A DNA stretch of 64,000 bases from Photobacterium lutimaris (GCF_003025555.1 NZ_PYMH01000001.1:620001-684000), one strand, 5' to 3'; positions 49,094 to 58,116 are shown, counted from the first letter of the stretch. Numbers and translations are program-made. The notes: a model not told the origin generated them from the sequence alone.

Positions 49094-49119
49094 AAATAAG
49101 GAGGGTACAAAGACCCTCC
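49094..49119 (-). terminator. Rho-independent terminator
   Basis: On the minus strand GGAGGGT-CTTTGT-ACCCTCC is followed by TTATTT, after the 150-residue gene. Confidence 0.7.
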
Positions 49120-49155
49120 CTGATATCAAACAATACTGAGTTGTCAGTAAAGTGT

Positions 49156-49608
49156 TTATTTCTTGAAAATTTCCAGAAACTCACGCTTCATCGGCGGGTT
49201 TCGACGGGCTTTTTTCAATTGTTTGCCCATATCTTTAACGCAGTTGTGAAGCACTCTATCAAGCGTCACGGCTTTATAGTCGGTGTACTCTTCTTCAGTC
49301 ATATCTGAAGGCTTTTCTGTTTCTTGCATTTCACCAAGGAAGTCTATACCTGAGTAACTCTGGCTTAGAGCAACCAACGCGTGGAACTGCTCGAAGTTAT
49401 CTAGTACATTTTGTGCGCTTGCTGGTAGTTGATCCCAAGCTTCACGTGAACTTGGTTCAGACGCTTTGTAAACGTTAATTAGCATGTCAAGAAGCTCTTC
49501 TGGTACTTCTTCAAACTCAACAACTTGACGTAGTTCTGGTGAGCAATCGTCAAGAGTGAACTTCACTTCTTCAATGGTTTGATCTTCTTTTTTCTCGATG
49601 TCAGACAT
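49156..49608 (-). CDS. Acidic cytoplasmic protein of unknown function
   Basis: 150 residues. The first 55 are strongly acidic (E-E-V-P-E-E-L-L-D-M) and the end is basic (K-K-A-R-R-N-P-P-M-K-R-E). It is mainly helical by composition, with no signal peptide or membrane segment. Not recognised. It is transcribed alone and followed by its own terminator. Confidence 0.72.
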   Translation of the reverse strand: MSDIEKKEDQTIEEVKFTLDDCSPELRQVVEFEEVPEELLDMLINVYKASEPSSREAWDQLPASAQNVLDNFEQFHALVALSQSYSGIDFLGEMQETEKPSDMTEEEYTDYKAVTLDRVLHNCVKDMGKQLKKARRNPPMKREFLEIFKK

Positions 49609-49677
49609 AGCTAATTCCTAAAGCATGAATTGTTTAAGGGAGGGAATCCTAAAGCCCTCTATCTAAAAGTCAACAGA

Positions 49678-49710
49678 TATACCTAAGCTACTTAAAGTAA
49701 CTTGGGTATA
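49678..49710. repeat. Dispersed palindrome copy C
   Basis: TATACCTAAG and CTTGGGTATA arms (one G-T mismatch) with an inner TACTT/AAGTA pairing, related to copies A and B. The rest of the 49609-49946 gap shows no gene. Confidence 0.65.
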
Positions 49711-49946
49711 AGATAGCGTAATAACCGTGGCAGTCACGTTAAATCGCTCACGTTTAAATCTATTTAGGCCGTTTGGTTTGTAAAAGCCTTATAGAGGGAT
49801 AAAAGGGCATATGCTCTTGTTTGAACTTAGAGGGCGATAATGATTGCCTAACATGTTGTACAAAGTTATCGAAGATAACGAAATGGCGAGTTATTTTGTG
49901 CTATAAATAGGTTAAGGAATAGTCAATATATCAATAGGATGCTTAA

Positions 49947-50894
49947 ATGGAAGCGATGCGGATATTACTGGTTGATGATGTGCATCTTGAAAGAATGCAA
50001 CTGGCTATGCGGTTACAGAGACTGGGACATGTTGTTGAAGCCGTCGCTTCAGGTCATGAGGCCATAGAAAAATATCCGCTGTTTGATCCTGATTTGCTAT
50101 TGCTTGATGTCAGTATGCCGGATATGAGTGGTACTGAAGTGGCAGAGCAGATTCGAATCAAACATCCTGAGTGGGTGCCGATTATCTTTCTTAGCGGTCA
50201 TGATGAGCCAGAGATGATTGCTAAAGCCATTGATATGGGCGGGGATGACTACATTGTAAAGCCGGTAAATAAGATAGTGCTGGCGGCAAAATTAAAAGCG
50301 ATGCAGCGTATAGCCCATATGCGTCATCAACTTAAAGATACCTCCAAAAGCCTTGAGCTAGCGAATGAGAAGCTATCACAGCAGGTCAATGAAGATGGCC
50401 TTACCAAATTGGCGAACCGTCGCTACCTTGATGTGAAACTCGCAGAGTTTATCTCTTGGCATGGTCGAAACAATTTTCCATTTACTCTCATCATGCTAGA
50501 TGTCGATCACTTCAAGTTGTTTAACGATCATTATGGTCACCTTGAAGGGGACCGATGCTTGCAAGCTGTTTCGTCTGAGCTCAAGAAAAACTTCAGCCGA
50601 GCCGGGGAACTTGCGGCACGTTACGGTGGTGAAGAATTCGTTATCGCCCTGAGTAATTGTGACAAAACACATGCGGTACGTGAATGTGAGCGGCTTAAAG
50701 AATGTATACAGCAGCTTGCAATCCCCCACTCAAAATCATCAACGGCTGAAATCGTTACCGTTAGCCAGGGAATGGTATCTTGGGTGCCAACGGGCCTGGA
50801 GACCGTAGAAAACATGTACCAAATTGTTGACCGTGTACTTTATAAAGCTAAGGAGCAAGGCCGGAACCGATTTGTTGCTGCTGAATTTACCTAG
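49947..50894 (+). CDS. Response-regulator diguanylate cyclase (REC-GGDEF)
   Basis: 315 residues. The receiver domain (about 5-120) has L-L-V-D-D, phospho-acceptor Asp in L-L-L-D-V-S-M-P, and V-K-P. A coiled linker joins a GGDEF domain (about 155-312) whose catalytic motif is G-G-E-E-F. The product-inhibition motif upstream is R-A-G-E instead of R-x-x-D, so feedback by c-di-GMP may be altered. It synthesises c-di-GMP on phosphorylation. No kinase gene is adjacent. AGGA lies eight bases before the ATG. Confidence 0.92.
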   Translation: MEAMRILLVDDVHLERMQLAMRLQRLGHVVEAVASGHEAIEKYPLFDPDLLLLDVSMPDMSGTEVAEQIRIKHPEWVPIIFLSGHDEPEMIAKAIDMGGDDYIVKPVNKIVLAAKLKAMQRIAHMRHQLKDTSKSLELANEKLSQQVNEDGLTKLANRRYLDVKLAEFISWHGRNNFPFTLIMLDVDHFKLFNDHYGHLEGDRCLQAVSSELKKNFSRAGELAARYGGEEFVIALSNCDKTHAVRECERLKECIQQLAIPHSKSSTAEIVTVSQGMVSWVPTGLETVENMYQIVDRVLYKAKEQGRNRFVAAEFT

Positions 50895-51144
50895 GCCCTG
50901 AAGCCTTCTTCTCTCCTTATTCTTTGACCTAGTTAACACTTTGTACTTTACCATGCGTCATTTGGCTGTTTTACGGCCAAATAACCTTATCATCGCTTGC
51001 TGTAACTAACCGCAATGATAATCTGCGGCTAAGCAGTATAAACTCTCTTGAGTAGCAGTGAATCCGTGGTATCGATGCAGGCTTGTTATCGTCTATGCTC
51101 AATGGAATTTGTATTGTAAATAAGAAAAAAGGTGAGGGAAGATC

Positions 51145-51816
51145 ATGGATATTTGCTTTTCGCAAACAGAAGCGCGTGTGTTAGGTTGCATGCTTGAGAA
51201 AGAGGTGACTACACCTGATCAGTACCCATTAACACTGAATGCATTGACGACAGCTTGTAATCAAAAGAGCAACCGTGAACCTGTGATGTCACTAGATGAC
51301 GCCACGGTGCAAGATACGGTAGAGGCATTAAAAGCTAAGCGAGTTATTCAAGAAGTTACCGCTGGAACAGGTAGCCGTGTTGCAAAGTACCAGCATCGCT
51401 TCTGCAATACTGAGTTCAGTACCTTCCAATTCAGCCAGCAAGAAAAAGCGATTCTTTGTGTAATGTTGCTGCGCGGTGCTCAGTCTCCGGGCGAACTACG
51501 CACACGTACCAACCGACTTTGCAGCTTTTCTGATGTGAGGGAAGTTGAGTCAGTACTCGATAAACTATCAGAGCACCCTAAAGGGCCGTTTGTTGTGAAG
51601 TTGCCGAAAGAGTCGGGGAAACGCGACTTTCGTTATATGCACTTGCTTAGTGGTGAGGTAGATATCGAAGCCTTGCAACAGCAAAGCCAGAAGGTTGCTT
51701 CAGGATCGCCTTCTTCGCCAACATCAGAGCGTTTGACGGCATTGGAAGACGAGGTGGTAGAGCTCAAAAAAGAAGTACAAGAACTAAAAGAGCTGCTTGA
51801 ATCTTTGACCTCATAA
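51145..51816 (+). CDS. yceH: YceH (DUF480) family protein
   Basis: 223 residues. E-A-R-V-L-G-C-M-L-E-K-E, T-P-D-Q-Y-P-L-T-L-N-A-L and C-N-Q-K-S-N-R-E-P-V are invariant features of YceH proteins, which have two tandem winged-helix domains. The C terminus is a coiled coil (about 195-223, L-E-D-E-V-V-E-L-K-K-E-V-Q-E-L). Role unknown in the family. A weak GAGGG lies before the ATG. Followed by a strong terminator. Confidence 0.93.
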   Translation: MDICFSQTEARVLGCMLEKEVTTPDQYPLTLNALTTACNQKSNREPVMSLDDATVQDTVEALKAKRVIQEVTAGTGSRVAKYQHRFCNTEFSTFQFSQQEKAILCVMLLRGAQSPGELRTRTNRLCSFSDVREVESVLDKLSEHPKGPFVVKLPKESGKRDFRYMHLLSGEVDIEALQQQSQKVASGSPSSPTSERLTALEDEVVELKKEVQELKELLESLTS

Positions 51817-51842
51817 GTGTTCAATAGCATCTGCTTAACTTC

Positions 51843-51867
51843 AGCCCAGCAATCGCTGGGCTTTTTT
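51843..51867 (+). terminator. Rho-independent terminator after yceH
   Basis: AGCCCAGC, AATC, GCTGGGCT and a T-run. Confidence 0.93.
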
Positions 51868-51885
51868 GTAAAGGTACTCAAAAGC

Positions 51886-52218
51886 ATGACCGATAAGCAG
51901 AGCGATCAGCCTATGAATATCGATAATACATCGAAGAAAGTTGGCAATTGGTCGGTCTATTTAATTAGGACGGCAGCAAATCAATTGTATTGTGGTGTCA
52001 CAACAGATGTTGAAAGGCGGTTTAATGAGCACCAGTCTTCCAAGCGGGGGGCTAAATTCTTAAAAGGAAAGGGGCCATTGCAGCTTGTCTGGTCGGAGTG
52101 TGTTGGCGACAAGCGATCAGCGATGCAGCTTGAATATCGTATCAAGCGGTTACCTAAGCGAACCAAGGAGCAGATAGTCGCACGAAGTGTCAGTGTTTTT
52201 AGCTTGGTTAAAGAATGA
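51886..52218 (+). CDS. GIY-YIG nuclease-fold protein (YhbQ/UPF0213-like)
   Basis: 110 residues from the ATG at 51886. The longer frame would start before the yceH terminator and is discarded. [28 protein letters not shown] is the GIY-YIG core in its UPF0213 form (Y-L/V-Y ... Y-x-G-x-T), with the RRFxxH follow-up. The family is a single-domain putative structure-specific nuclease. It has its own start after the terminator. Confidence 0.85.
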   Translation: MTDKQSDQPMNIDNTSKKVGNWSVYLIRTAANQLYCGVTTDVERRFNEHQSSKRGAKFLKGKGPLQLVWSECVGDKRSAMQLEYRIKRLPKRTKEQIVARSVSVFSLVKE

Positions 52219-52395
52219 ACTACAGCAGGCTATGCCACGTATAAATGTATATTAATTGTGGTTTTTTAACTTTTATATGCCTCTTCAGCGACTTTTGGGC
52301 GTTTGTTAGTCAATTGAAATTGAACCTTCTCTTGGTTCAAACTACACTGCGCTTATCATTTTTATATTATTTTTTTATTTTCCCAGGACATTCTT

Positions 52396-52935
52396 ATGGC
52401 ACTTAAAGCCACTATTTACAAAGCCCAGTTCAATGTTGCGGATCTTGACCGTCATGTGTATATCGATAAGCAGCATACACTGGCGTGCCATCCATCAGAA
52501 ACGTTGCAACGCCTGATGCTTCGACTGGTTGCATGGGGTTTCAATGCGGATGAGGATCTGCAGTTTACTAAAGGGCTCTGTGAAGCTGATGAGCCAGCAT
52601 TGTGGAAGAAAAGCCTGACTGATGACATCGAGCTTTGGGTTGACTTGGGGTTGCCGGATGAGAAGCGATTGAAGAAAGCCGCTCATAAAGCAAAAAAGGT
52701 TATCATTGTGGCATATGGTGATCATGCGGCACCGGTGTGGTGGAAGCAGAATCAGGCCAAAGTCAGCCAGTACGGTAATATTTCCGTGGTATTCTTCAAT
52801 GATGAGACCCTAGCAGAGCTTGAGGGCATGGTTGAACGTTCAATGAACCTTCAATTAACGATTGAAGCAGAGCAGGGGTGGCTAATGTTGGGTGACAAGA
52901 GCTGCACCCTGACTCCGGAATGGTGGTTGCGCTAA
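52396..52935 (+). CDS. yaeQ: YaeQ family protein
   Basis: 179 residues. M-A-L-K-A-T-I-Y-K-A at the start, H-P-S-E-T-L-Q-R-L-M-L-R-L and I-E-L-W-V-D-L-G-L-P-D are hallmarks of YaeQ, a PD-(D/E)xK-fold family. E. coli YaeQ is linked to RfaH suppression, but its activity is unresolved. CCAGGA precedes the ATG. It stands alone. Confidence 0.93.
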   Translation: MALKATIYKAQFNVADLDRHVYIDKQHTLACHPSETLQRLMLRLVAWGFNADEDLQFTKGLCEADEPALWKKSLTDDIELWVDLGLPDEKRLKKAAHKAKKVIIVAYGDHAAPVWWKQNQAKVSQYGNISVVFFNDETLAELEGMVERSMNLQLTIEAEQGWLMLGDKSCTLTPEWWLR

Positions 52936-53053
52936 TCTGTTTCGCTGGAAAGTGATGGCTGTCACCCAATAGTCATCGAACGCCTTCATGATATCCTTAC
53001 TTGCTGTCTGTTTATCAGGCAGCTTCTCGCCTTTCAGCAATAAGGAGATTGCA

Positions 53054-53698
53054 ATGCCATCAAATGTGCATGCTTTAGCAACAAAAGTGTGGAACTATCA
53101 TCACCTTAACCACACACTCTTCCCTAGTGATTGTATCTTTGTATTGTGTAGCAACGATATTCGAGTGGCAGAACATGCGGCAAAATTGTTTCTCGATGGC
53201 TTCGCTCCATATATCGTATTTTCTGGTGGCGAAGGTGAGTTAACGCGAGGTATGTTTAAAGGCTCTGAAGCCGAAGCATTTGCTGAAGTGGCGTTGGATA
53301 TGGGTGTACCAGAGCAAGCGATATTAGTTGAGCCTCAATCGACAAATACGGGCGAGAATGTTCAGTTCACCCGTGCATTACTTGAAACTAAGGGCTTAAA
53401 CCCAAAGAGTCTGATTATTGTTCAAAAGCCATTTATGGAAAGACGCGCCTATGCAACTTTTCAGCAGAACTGGCCGGGTAAAAAGGTAGCGGTTACCTCT
53501 CCGAAAATTGACTTTGATGAATACCCAAACGAGACATTGTCGTACAGCGATATGATTAATGTCATGTTAGGCGATTTACAGCGGATCAAAGTATACCCGA
53601 CCTATGGATATTCTGTAGAACAAGAGATCCCAGATGAAGTGTGGCAAGCATTTGAACAGTTAGTCGAACTAGGCTTTAGGGAGCATCTATTGGCCTAA
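53054..53698 (+). CDS. DUF218 (YdcF/ElyC-like) family protein
   Basis: 214 residues from the ATG at 53054, which has AAGGAG eight bases upstream; the longer frame lacks any such signal. C-I-F-V-L-C-S-N-D, V-F-S-G-G-E-G and S-T-N-T-G-E-N-V-Q-F-T are DUF218 motifs. Unlike ElyC, no membrane segments are seen, so it is a soluble YdcF-type protein. Family members bind S-adenosylmethionine or act near cell-wall lipids; function here unknown. Confidence 0.83.
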   Translation: MPSNVHALATKVWNYHHLNHTLFPSDCIFVLCSNDIRVAEHAAKLFLDGFAPYIVFSGGEGELTRGMFKGSEAEAFAEVALDMGVPEQAILVEPQSTNTGENVQFTRALLETKGLNPKSLIIVQKPFMERRAYATFQQNWPGKKVAVTSPKIDFDEYPNETLSYSDMINVMLGDLQRIKVYPTYGYSVEQEIPDEVWQAFEQLVELGFREHLLA

Positions 53699-53730
53699 AC
53701 TCTGGATAGAGCTTTTGATGAATGGTGAGA

Positions 53731-53759
53731 AAGCCCTGTCTAAAAGCAGGGCTTTTTTT
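53731..53759. terminator. Rho-independent terminator between convergent genes
   Basis: AAGCCCTG, loop TCTAAAAG, CAGGGCTT then T residues. Confidence 0.9.
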
Positions 53760-53766
53760 GTTTTAT

Positions 53767-54432
53767 CTATTTTGCGGCATTCAGACCTTGTTGCCAGAAG
53801 GCGACTTCCATACGGGTTGCCGTTTTGAAAATCTCGCACAAACGTTGTCCACGTTGGCTGTGTAGCGGTATTTCTTCTAGCATGTTGTCAAGTCTGCGGA
53901 TTGTCGCATCAACAGCCGTTTGGAAATCTTCACCACTATATAGCTCAATCCAACTCCTGTACGGGTTACCTTCTAAGAGTGTATGCTGCCAGCTGGCAAG
54001 GCGTTTGCCAATCACGGCGTAGCCAATTGCACAAGGTGCCAGTGCAACGAACAGGTCAGTACGGTCACCTGCCATCCCGGTATCCAATACATAGCGCGTA
54101 TAACTGACAGTGCCGAAATCCTCAGACTCTCCCTCCATATCGGCTTCGGTTAATCCCCATGTTGAGCAGTACTCTACATGGTGTGACATCTCCGTTTCTA
54201 GCAGAGCGGTGAGGCTAGGTAAGGGCTCACGCATTTCTTCAAGAGTGGTTGATTTAAAAATCGCCAAAGCATAAGCGCGTGCATAATGTTTGAGGAATAG
54301 AAAATCTTGTTTGAGATAGTGCAAATAAGCATGCTTGTTCAGCGATGACATCGCTAACTGGTTAACGAAATCATGCTCGGTATAATCATTCCAGTCTTGC
54401 TGGCAGTCGCTGATCAGGTCTTGGTAGTTCAT
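53767..54432 (-). CDS. tenA: TenA, aminopyrimidine aminohydrolase
   Basis: 221 residues. H-V-E-Y-C-S-T-W-G-L, A-P-C-A-I-G-Y-A-V-I-G (active-site Cys) and M-E-V-A-F-W-Q-Q-G (catalytic Glu near the C terminus) are TenA features. It hydrolyses aminomethyl-pyrimidine breakdown products of thiamin to HMP. It is the last gene of the TPP-riboswitch operon, fed by the ThiXYZ importer of formylaminopyrimidine. Confidence 0.93.
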   Translation of the reverse strand: MNYQDLISDCQQDWNDYTEHDFVNQLAMSSLNKHAYLHYLKQDFLFLKHYARAYALAIFKSTTLEEMREPLPSLTALLETEMSHHVEYCSTWGLTEADMEGESEDFGTVSYTRYVLDTGMAGDRTDLFVALAPCAIGYAVIGKRLASWQHTLLEGNPYRSWIELYSGEDFQTAVDATIRRLDNMLEEIPLHSQRGQRLCEIFKTATRMEVAFWQQGLNAAK

Positions 54433-54463
54433 GGTGTGTCCTTAGAGCGTAAATATATAATGC

Positions 54464-55423
54464 TTAAAATGTCAGCACGTAGTCTTTGGCATTTGGCAGC
54501 GTTTTTATGATGTTGTGCTGCTTCATAAATTCAGCATATTCGTCATAGCGTTTTAGCTCTACGGCACCAGGACGTAGGGCAAAGCGGGTCAACGTATCTT
54601 CCCAGGCTCGGCGGTTCAGATCGTTATTTAAGGTATCAGGTGAGTAAGCGGCGAATTCTTTCCATGCTTGCTCAGGGTGGTTGATTAGATAGACCGTAGC
54701 TTTTTCGATGGCAGTGTTGAACTTGTTAATGGTTTCAGGGTTGTACTTATGCTTGTTTGCAACAAAAATCAGCTCATCATAGGGTGGTACGCCATGCTCT
54801 TCTGGGAAGAACGCTGTTGCGTTATAGCCTTCGATTGCTAACTGGTTAAGCTCGAAGTTACGTAGACCACCCCAAATAGCATCCACTTTCCCTGAGGCTA
54901 GCGAAGAAGATAACGCCCAGCCAACATTGATAATCTTTACGCTGTCCATGTCAACGCCTTCAGAGCGGAGCATGGTTCCGATAGTGGCGTCTTCGTTACC
55001 GCCAATTGCTACACCGATATTTTTTCCTTTCAAATCGGCCAGTGACTTAATATCTGATTTATCCAGCACAATCAGTGAGTTTAATGGACCTGAAATTAAC
55101 GTTGCTGAGCGTACCAGAGGTAGCTCCGCCGCGATGCTGGAAATCAATGTGCTTTGGTATGATACTGCCAGGTCAATACGACCGGCAGCGACTAATTTAT
55201 CGGGGACGCTAGGGTCCGCCGGCTCTTGAATTTGGACATCCAAGCCTTGTTCAGCAAACCATCCTTTTTCTTTGGCAAGGATTATCGGGCCATGGTTGGG
55301 GTTTACGAACCAGTCCAGCATCAGGGTTACTTTCTCTGTAGCTGAAGCGCTGAAAGAAGCGAGCAATAACGCTGTAGCAGCAATAAGTTGCGGTTTACTT
55401 ACTTTAAACAAAGTGGATTTCAT
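54464..55423 (-). CDS. thiY: ThiY, periplasmic formylaminopyrimidine-binding protein
   Basis: 319 residues from the ATG at 55423, with AAGGA upstream; the longer frame is discarded. A signal peptide (about 1-28, ending S-F-S-A-S-A) is followed by V-T-L-M-L-D-W-F-V-N-P-N-H-G-P-I, typical of the NMT1/THI5-like domain. It binds the thiamin pyrimidine precursor and hands it to ThiX/ThiZ. Lies 50 bases after thiX. Confidence 0.9.
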   Translation of the reverse strand: MKSTLFKVSKPQLIAATALLLASFSASATEKVTLMLDWFVNPNHGPIILAKEKGWFAEQGLDVQIQEPADPSVPDKLVAAGRIDLAVSYQSTLISSIAAELPLVRSATLISGPLNSLIVLDKSDIKSLADLKGKNIGVAIGGNEDATIGTMLRSEGVDMDSVKIINVGWALSSSLASGKVDAIWGGLRNFELNQLAIEGYNATAFFPEEHGVPPYDELIFVANKHKYNPETINKFNTAIEKATVYLINHPEQAWKEFAAYSPDTLNNDLNRRAWEDTLTRFALRPGAVELKRYDEYAEFMKQHNIIKTLPNAKDYVLTF

Positions 55424-55473
55424 TCTATGTCCTTGTTGATGAGCGGAGAAAGCGTTCCGTTTTTCGGATCCCG

Positions 55474-56310
55474 CTATTGGCTTTGCCATGGAATGGCTTT
55501 TTTTAATAAAAGGTCGGTAATGAAGTACAGGCTGATTGAGAAAAAAGCCAAGATAAACAAAGCAGCGAACATCTCATCGACAAACATTCGAGCATTGGCT
55601 TGTAGCATCAAATATCCCAGCCCTTCACTAGAGCCCACCCATTCACCAATCACAGCCCCGATGGGGGCGACGACGACTGCAACTCGTATACCCGATGCTA
55701 AAGCGGGTAACGCAGCAGGCAGGCGAATTTGCCACAGCTGTTGCCAAGGCGTTGCCCCCATGGTGGTTGCCAAGTCTAAATAGCCTTTAGGTGTGTGACG
55801 AAGGCCGTCATAGCAACAGGTGGTGACGGGGAAAAAGATGATCAAAGCGGCCATGACAATTTTGGATGCCATACCATAACCTAGCCAAAGCATCAGAATA
55901 GGAGCGATGGCAAAAACCGGTATGGCTTGGCTGGTGATTAAAATCGGTAATAACCAGCGTCTTAAAGGCTCGAAGATAAGCATTTGAAGGGCGAAAAATA
56001 GCCCCATCGCCAAACCGAGAAGCAGGCCAAAGAGCACTTCGGTTCCAGTCACTAGTGTATGGTGCCAAAGTACATCTGCACGTTCGACAAGTTTGGTGAG
56101 GACGGCAACAGGCCCAGGCAGAATAAAGGCGGGAAGCTCAAAAATGACGACGCTGGCTTGCCATAACCCCATGATAATCGTAACGCTAACTAAAAAGCGT
56201 AATATCTGCTTCGCGACAAGAGACTGAACGCCTTTACTCGCTTGTAGATTAGCCGCATGTTGATCCAGCAAAGGGTTCTGCAATTTGGACGACATGGATT
56301 GATCAGACAT
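55474..56310 (-). CDS. thiX: ThiX, permease of the pyrimidine-precursor ABC transporter
   Basis: 278 residues from the ATG at 56310, with GGAG upstream and an 8-base overlap with thiZ. The longer frame is inside thiZ. About six membrane spans are present. The EAA-like loop A-T-T-M-G-A-T-P-W-Q-Q-L is near 185-197, as in SsuC/TauC-type permeases. It imports the ThiY ligand. Confidence 0.9.
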   Translation of the reverse strand: MSDQSMSSKLQNPLLDQHAANLQASKGVQSLVAKQILRFLVSVTIIMGLWQASVVIFELPAFILPGPVAVLTKLVERADVLWHHTLVTGTEVLFGLLLGLAMGLFFALQMLIFEPLRRWLLPILITSQAIPVFAIAPILMLWLGYGMASKIVMAALIIFFPVTTCCYDGLRHTPKGYLDLATTMGATPWQQLWQIRLPAALPALASGIRVAVVVAPIGAVIGEWVGSSEGLGYLMLQANARMFVDEMFAALFILAFFSISLYFITDLLLKKAIPWQSQ

Positions 56311-57091
56311 AGTCACTCTCCAGTTCGTTGATGATCCCTTGCTGCAGGGATGCGATCTCACCATCAAACTGTCGAGGTGGAGTATTCGACGGTGCTGGCA
56401 ATGGTTTAATTGATGCTGGAGAGCCTGTCATCATGTAAATGTAATGGCCAAGGCGAAGCGCCTCTTGGGGATCATGGGTGATTAATAAGACAGTCTTACC
56501 TGCAAGCAGGGTTGCAGATAATGACTGTAATTTATGGCGCGTAACCGCGTCTAATGCAGAGAAAGGCTCATCCATTAACACCAAGGGTTTGTCTTGCATC
56601 AAGGTACGAGCAAGCGCCACACGCTGACGCATACCACCAGACAGTTGGCTGGGCATCGCATCTGATTTATCCGCGAGGCCTACCGCTTCGAGTAGTACTG
56701 CCGCCTTTTGTTTATCGGCTTTTTTTGACGAACCAAAGCGGGTACTCAAGCAGACATTGTCGACGACATTTAGCCATGGCAACAGCAGATCTTGCTGCGC
56801 CATGTAGGCAAGGTTGCCATCAAGTGGCAATGCATTGCTGGAAGTGATACGGCCATGCCAAGTCACATTATCTTCGAGTAAACCGGCAAGATGACGAAGC
56901 AGGGTCGTTTTACCACAGCCACTTTTACCCAGCAGGCAGGTCCATTTTCCTGCTGGTAACGTAACATCGAGCTGTTTGAACAGTGGGTGCTCTGCATCAT
57001 TATATTGAAGCGTTAGTTGCTCAACATTGACGGTCATCCCAACAACTTTGTCAGCGGTAAGAGTGTTATTCATTACTTGTTTAGCTTCCAT
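56303..57091 (-). CDS. thiZ: ThiZ, ATPase of the pyrimidine-precursor ABC transporter
   Basis: 262 residues. Walker A G-K-S-G-C-G-K-T-T, signature L-S-G-G-M-R-Q-R, Walker B L-M-D-E-P-F-S-A-L-D and the H-loop I-T-H-D are all intact. The start is 2 bases after the thiD stop and could alternatively be the ATG at residue 7. It energises ThiX/ThiY import of thiamin pyrimidine precursors. Confidence 0.92.
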   Translation of the reverse strand: MEAKQVMNNTLTADKVVGMTVNVEQLTLQYNDAEHPLFKQLDVTLPAGKWTCLLGKSGCGKTTLLRHLAGLLEDNVTWHGRITSSNALPLDGNLAYMAQQDLLLPWLNVVDNVCLSTRFGSSKKADKQKAAVLLEAVGLADKSDAMPSQLSGGMRQRVALARTLMQDKPLVLMDEPFSALDAVTRHKLQSLSATLLAGKTVLLITHDPQEALRLGHYIYMMTGSPASIKPLPAPSNTPPRQFDGEIASLQQGIINELESDYV

Positions 57092-57093
57092 GC

Positions 57094-57921
57094 TTATTCA
57101 GGTTTGAAATGGCCTGCAAAGAAATGGTTTACTGGTCCGTGTCCTGAGCCGATCTGTAGCTCATCTGCATGCTCGATAGCCTGGGTGATGTAGCTTTTCG
57201 CACATCGAACCGCTTGCTCTAGCGGGTACTCTTGGGCAAGGAAAGAAGCGGTGGCTGCTGATAGTGTGCATCCGGTACCGTGGGTGTTGCGAGTCGCAAT
57301 ACGTGGTGTGCTCATGCGAATGACGTCAGTCTCGAGAATGAGTAGATCGGTACTGAAGGCGTCTTTTTCGAGATGGCCACCTTTGAGCAGGGTTGAGCGG
57401 GCCCCGATAGCACGCAGTGCTGAAATCATGTCAGACATTTGCTGTTCAGTTTCAGGGAGGTCTGCGCCGATAAGAGCTGCAGCTTCCGGAAGGTTAGGGG
57501 TGATGACATCGGCAAGAGGCAGCAACTCTGATTTAAGCGTTGAGATGGCATCTTGCTCCAGCAAAAGATCACCACTTGTCGCTACCATTACCGGGTCGAT
57601 GACCAAGTACTTTGGCTGGTATTGACGTATCTTTCTGGCCACCATATGGATGATATTGGCATCGCTCAACATACCAATTTTGACTGCCTTAACATCAAGA
57701 TCAGAAAAAACAGCATCCAGTTGTTGTTCGACAAAGGCAGGATCAATACCCAGAATGCCGGTTACACCTTGGGTGTTTTGTGCTGTTAAGGCGGTGATTA
57801 CCGAGCAAGCATAACCGCCAGTGGCTGAAATAGCTTTAATATCGGCCTGAATACCAGCACCACCACCACTGTCAGAACCAGCGATAGTAAGGGTAATGGG
57901 GGTTTTTGATGAAATTGGCAT
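57094..57921 (-). CDS. thiD: ThiD, hydroxymethylpyrimidine (phosphate) kinase
   Basis: 275 residues. T-I-A-G-S-D-S-G-G-G-A-G-I-Q-A-D-I-K at the start and N-T-H-G-T-G-C-T-L-S-A-A near 213-224 are ThiD signatures, the latter holding the catalytic Cys/anion hole. It phosphorylates HMP twice to HMP-PP for thiamin synthesis. It is the first gene of the salvage operon, with GAGG before the ATG and a TPP riboswitch about 70 bases upstream. Confidence 0.96.
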   Translation of the reverse strand: MPISSKTPITLTIAGSDSGGGAGIQADIKAISATGGYACSVITALTAQNTQGVTGILGIDPAFVEQQLDAVFSDLDVKAVKIGMLSDANIIHMVARKIRQYQPKYLVIDPVMVATSGDLLLEQDAISTLKSELLPLADVITPNLPEAAALIGADLPETEQQMSDMISALRAIGARSTLLKGGHLEKDAFSTDLLILETDVIRMSTPRIATRNTHGTGCTLSAATASFLAQEYPLEQAVRCAKSYITQAIEHADELQIGSGHGPVNHFFAGHFKPE

Positions 57922-57992
57922 AGTTACCTCTATTAAAGACGTAAGGTAGCCAATGCCATCGAACCTTGAAAGGTACGAGAAGGGGCAGTGCA

Positions 57993-58074
57993 GCTAGTTC
58001 CCTACGCCATTATTAAATGGATCAGGTTCAACGGGTCCCACTACGTGGTCTCAGCGCTCGGCTCCCCGACTAAC
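57993..58074 (-). ncRNA. TPP (thi-box) riboswitch controlling thiD-thiZ-thiX-thiY-tenA
   Basis: On the minus strand GTTAGT and ACTAGC close the P1 stem. Inside lie TCGGGG, CTGAGA, GACCC with GAACCTGAT, and GGCGTAGGGAA, the invariant thi-box elements. TPP binding should reduce expression. The remaining leader (57922-57992) has a small ACCTT/AAGGT hairpin but no clear terminator, suggesting control of translation initiation. Confidence 0.96.
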
Positions 58075-58089
58075 GGACTAAATTTTAAA

Positions 58090-58116
58090 AAGAGTCAATA
58101 TGAATATTGACCTCTT
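58090..58116 (-). terminator. Terminator-like hairpin immediately 5' of the riboswitch
   Basis: On the minus strand AAGAG(G)TCAATAT pairs with ATATTGA-CTCTT (one bulge) and is followed by TTTAAAA. It could end transcripts from the PhnA-like gene upstream, or be part of the riboswitch leader. Confidence 0.5.

Noticed and set aside
51010..51028. Fur-box-like centre (ATGATAATC) inside CCGCA/TGCGG arms before yceH
   Set aside because: Too few matches to a 19-base Fur site; a chance hairpin is as likely.
51817..51885. Upstream start for the GIY-YIG gene
   Set aside because: It would read through the yceH terminator hairpin; ATG 51886 fits the family length.
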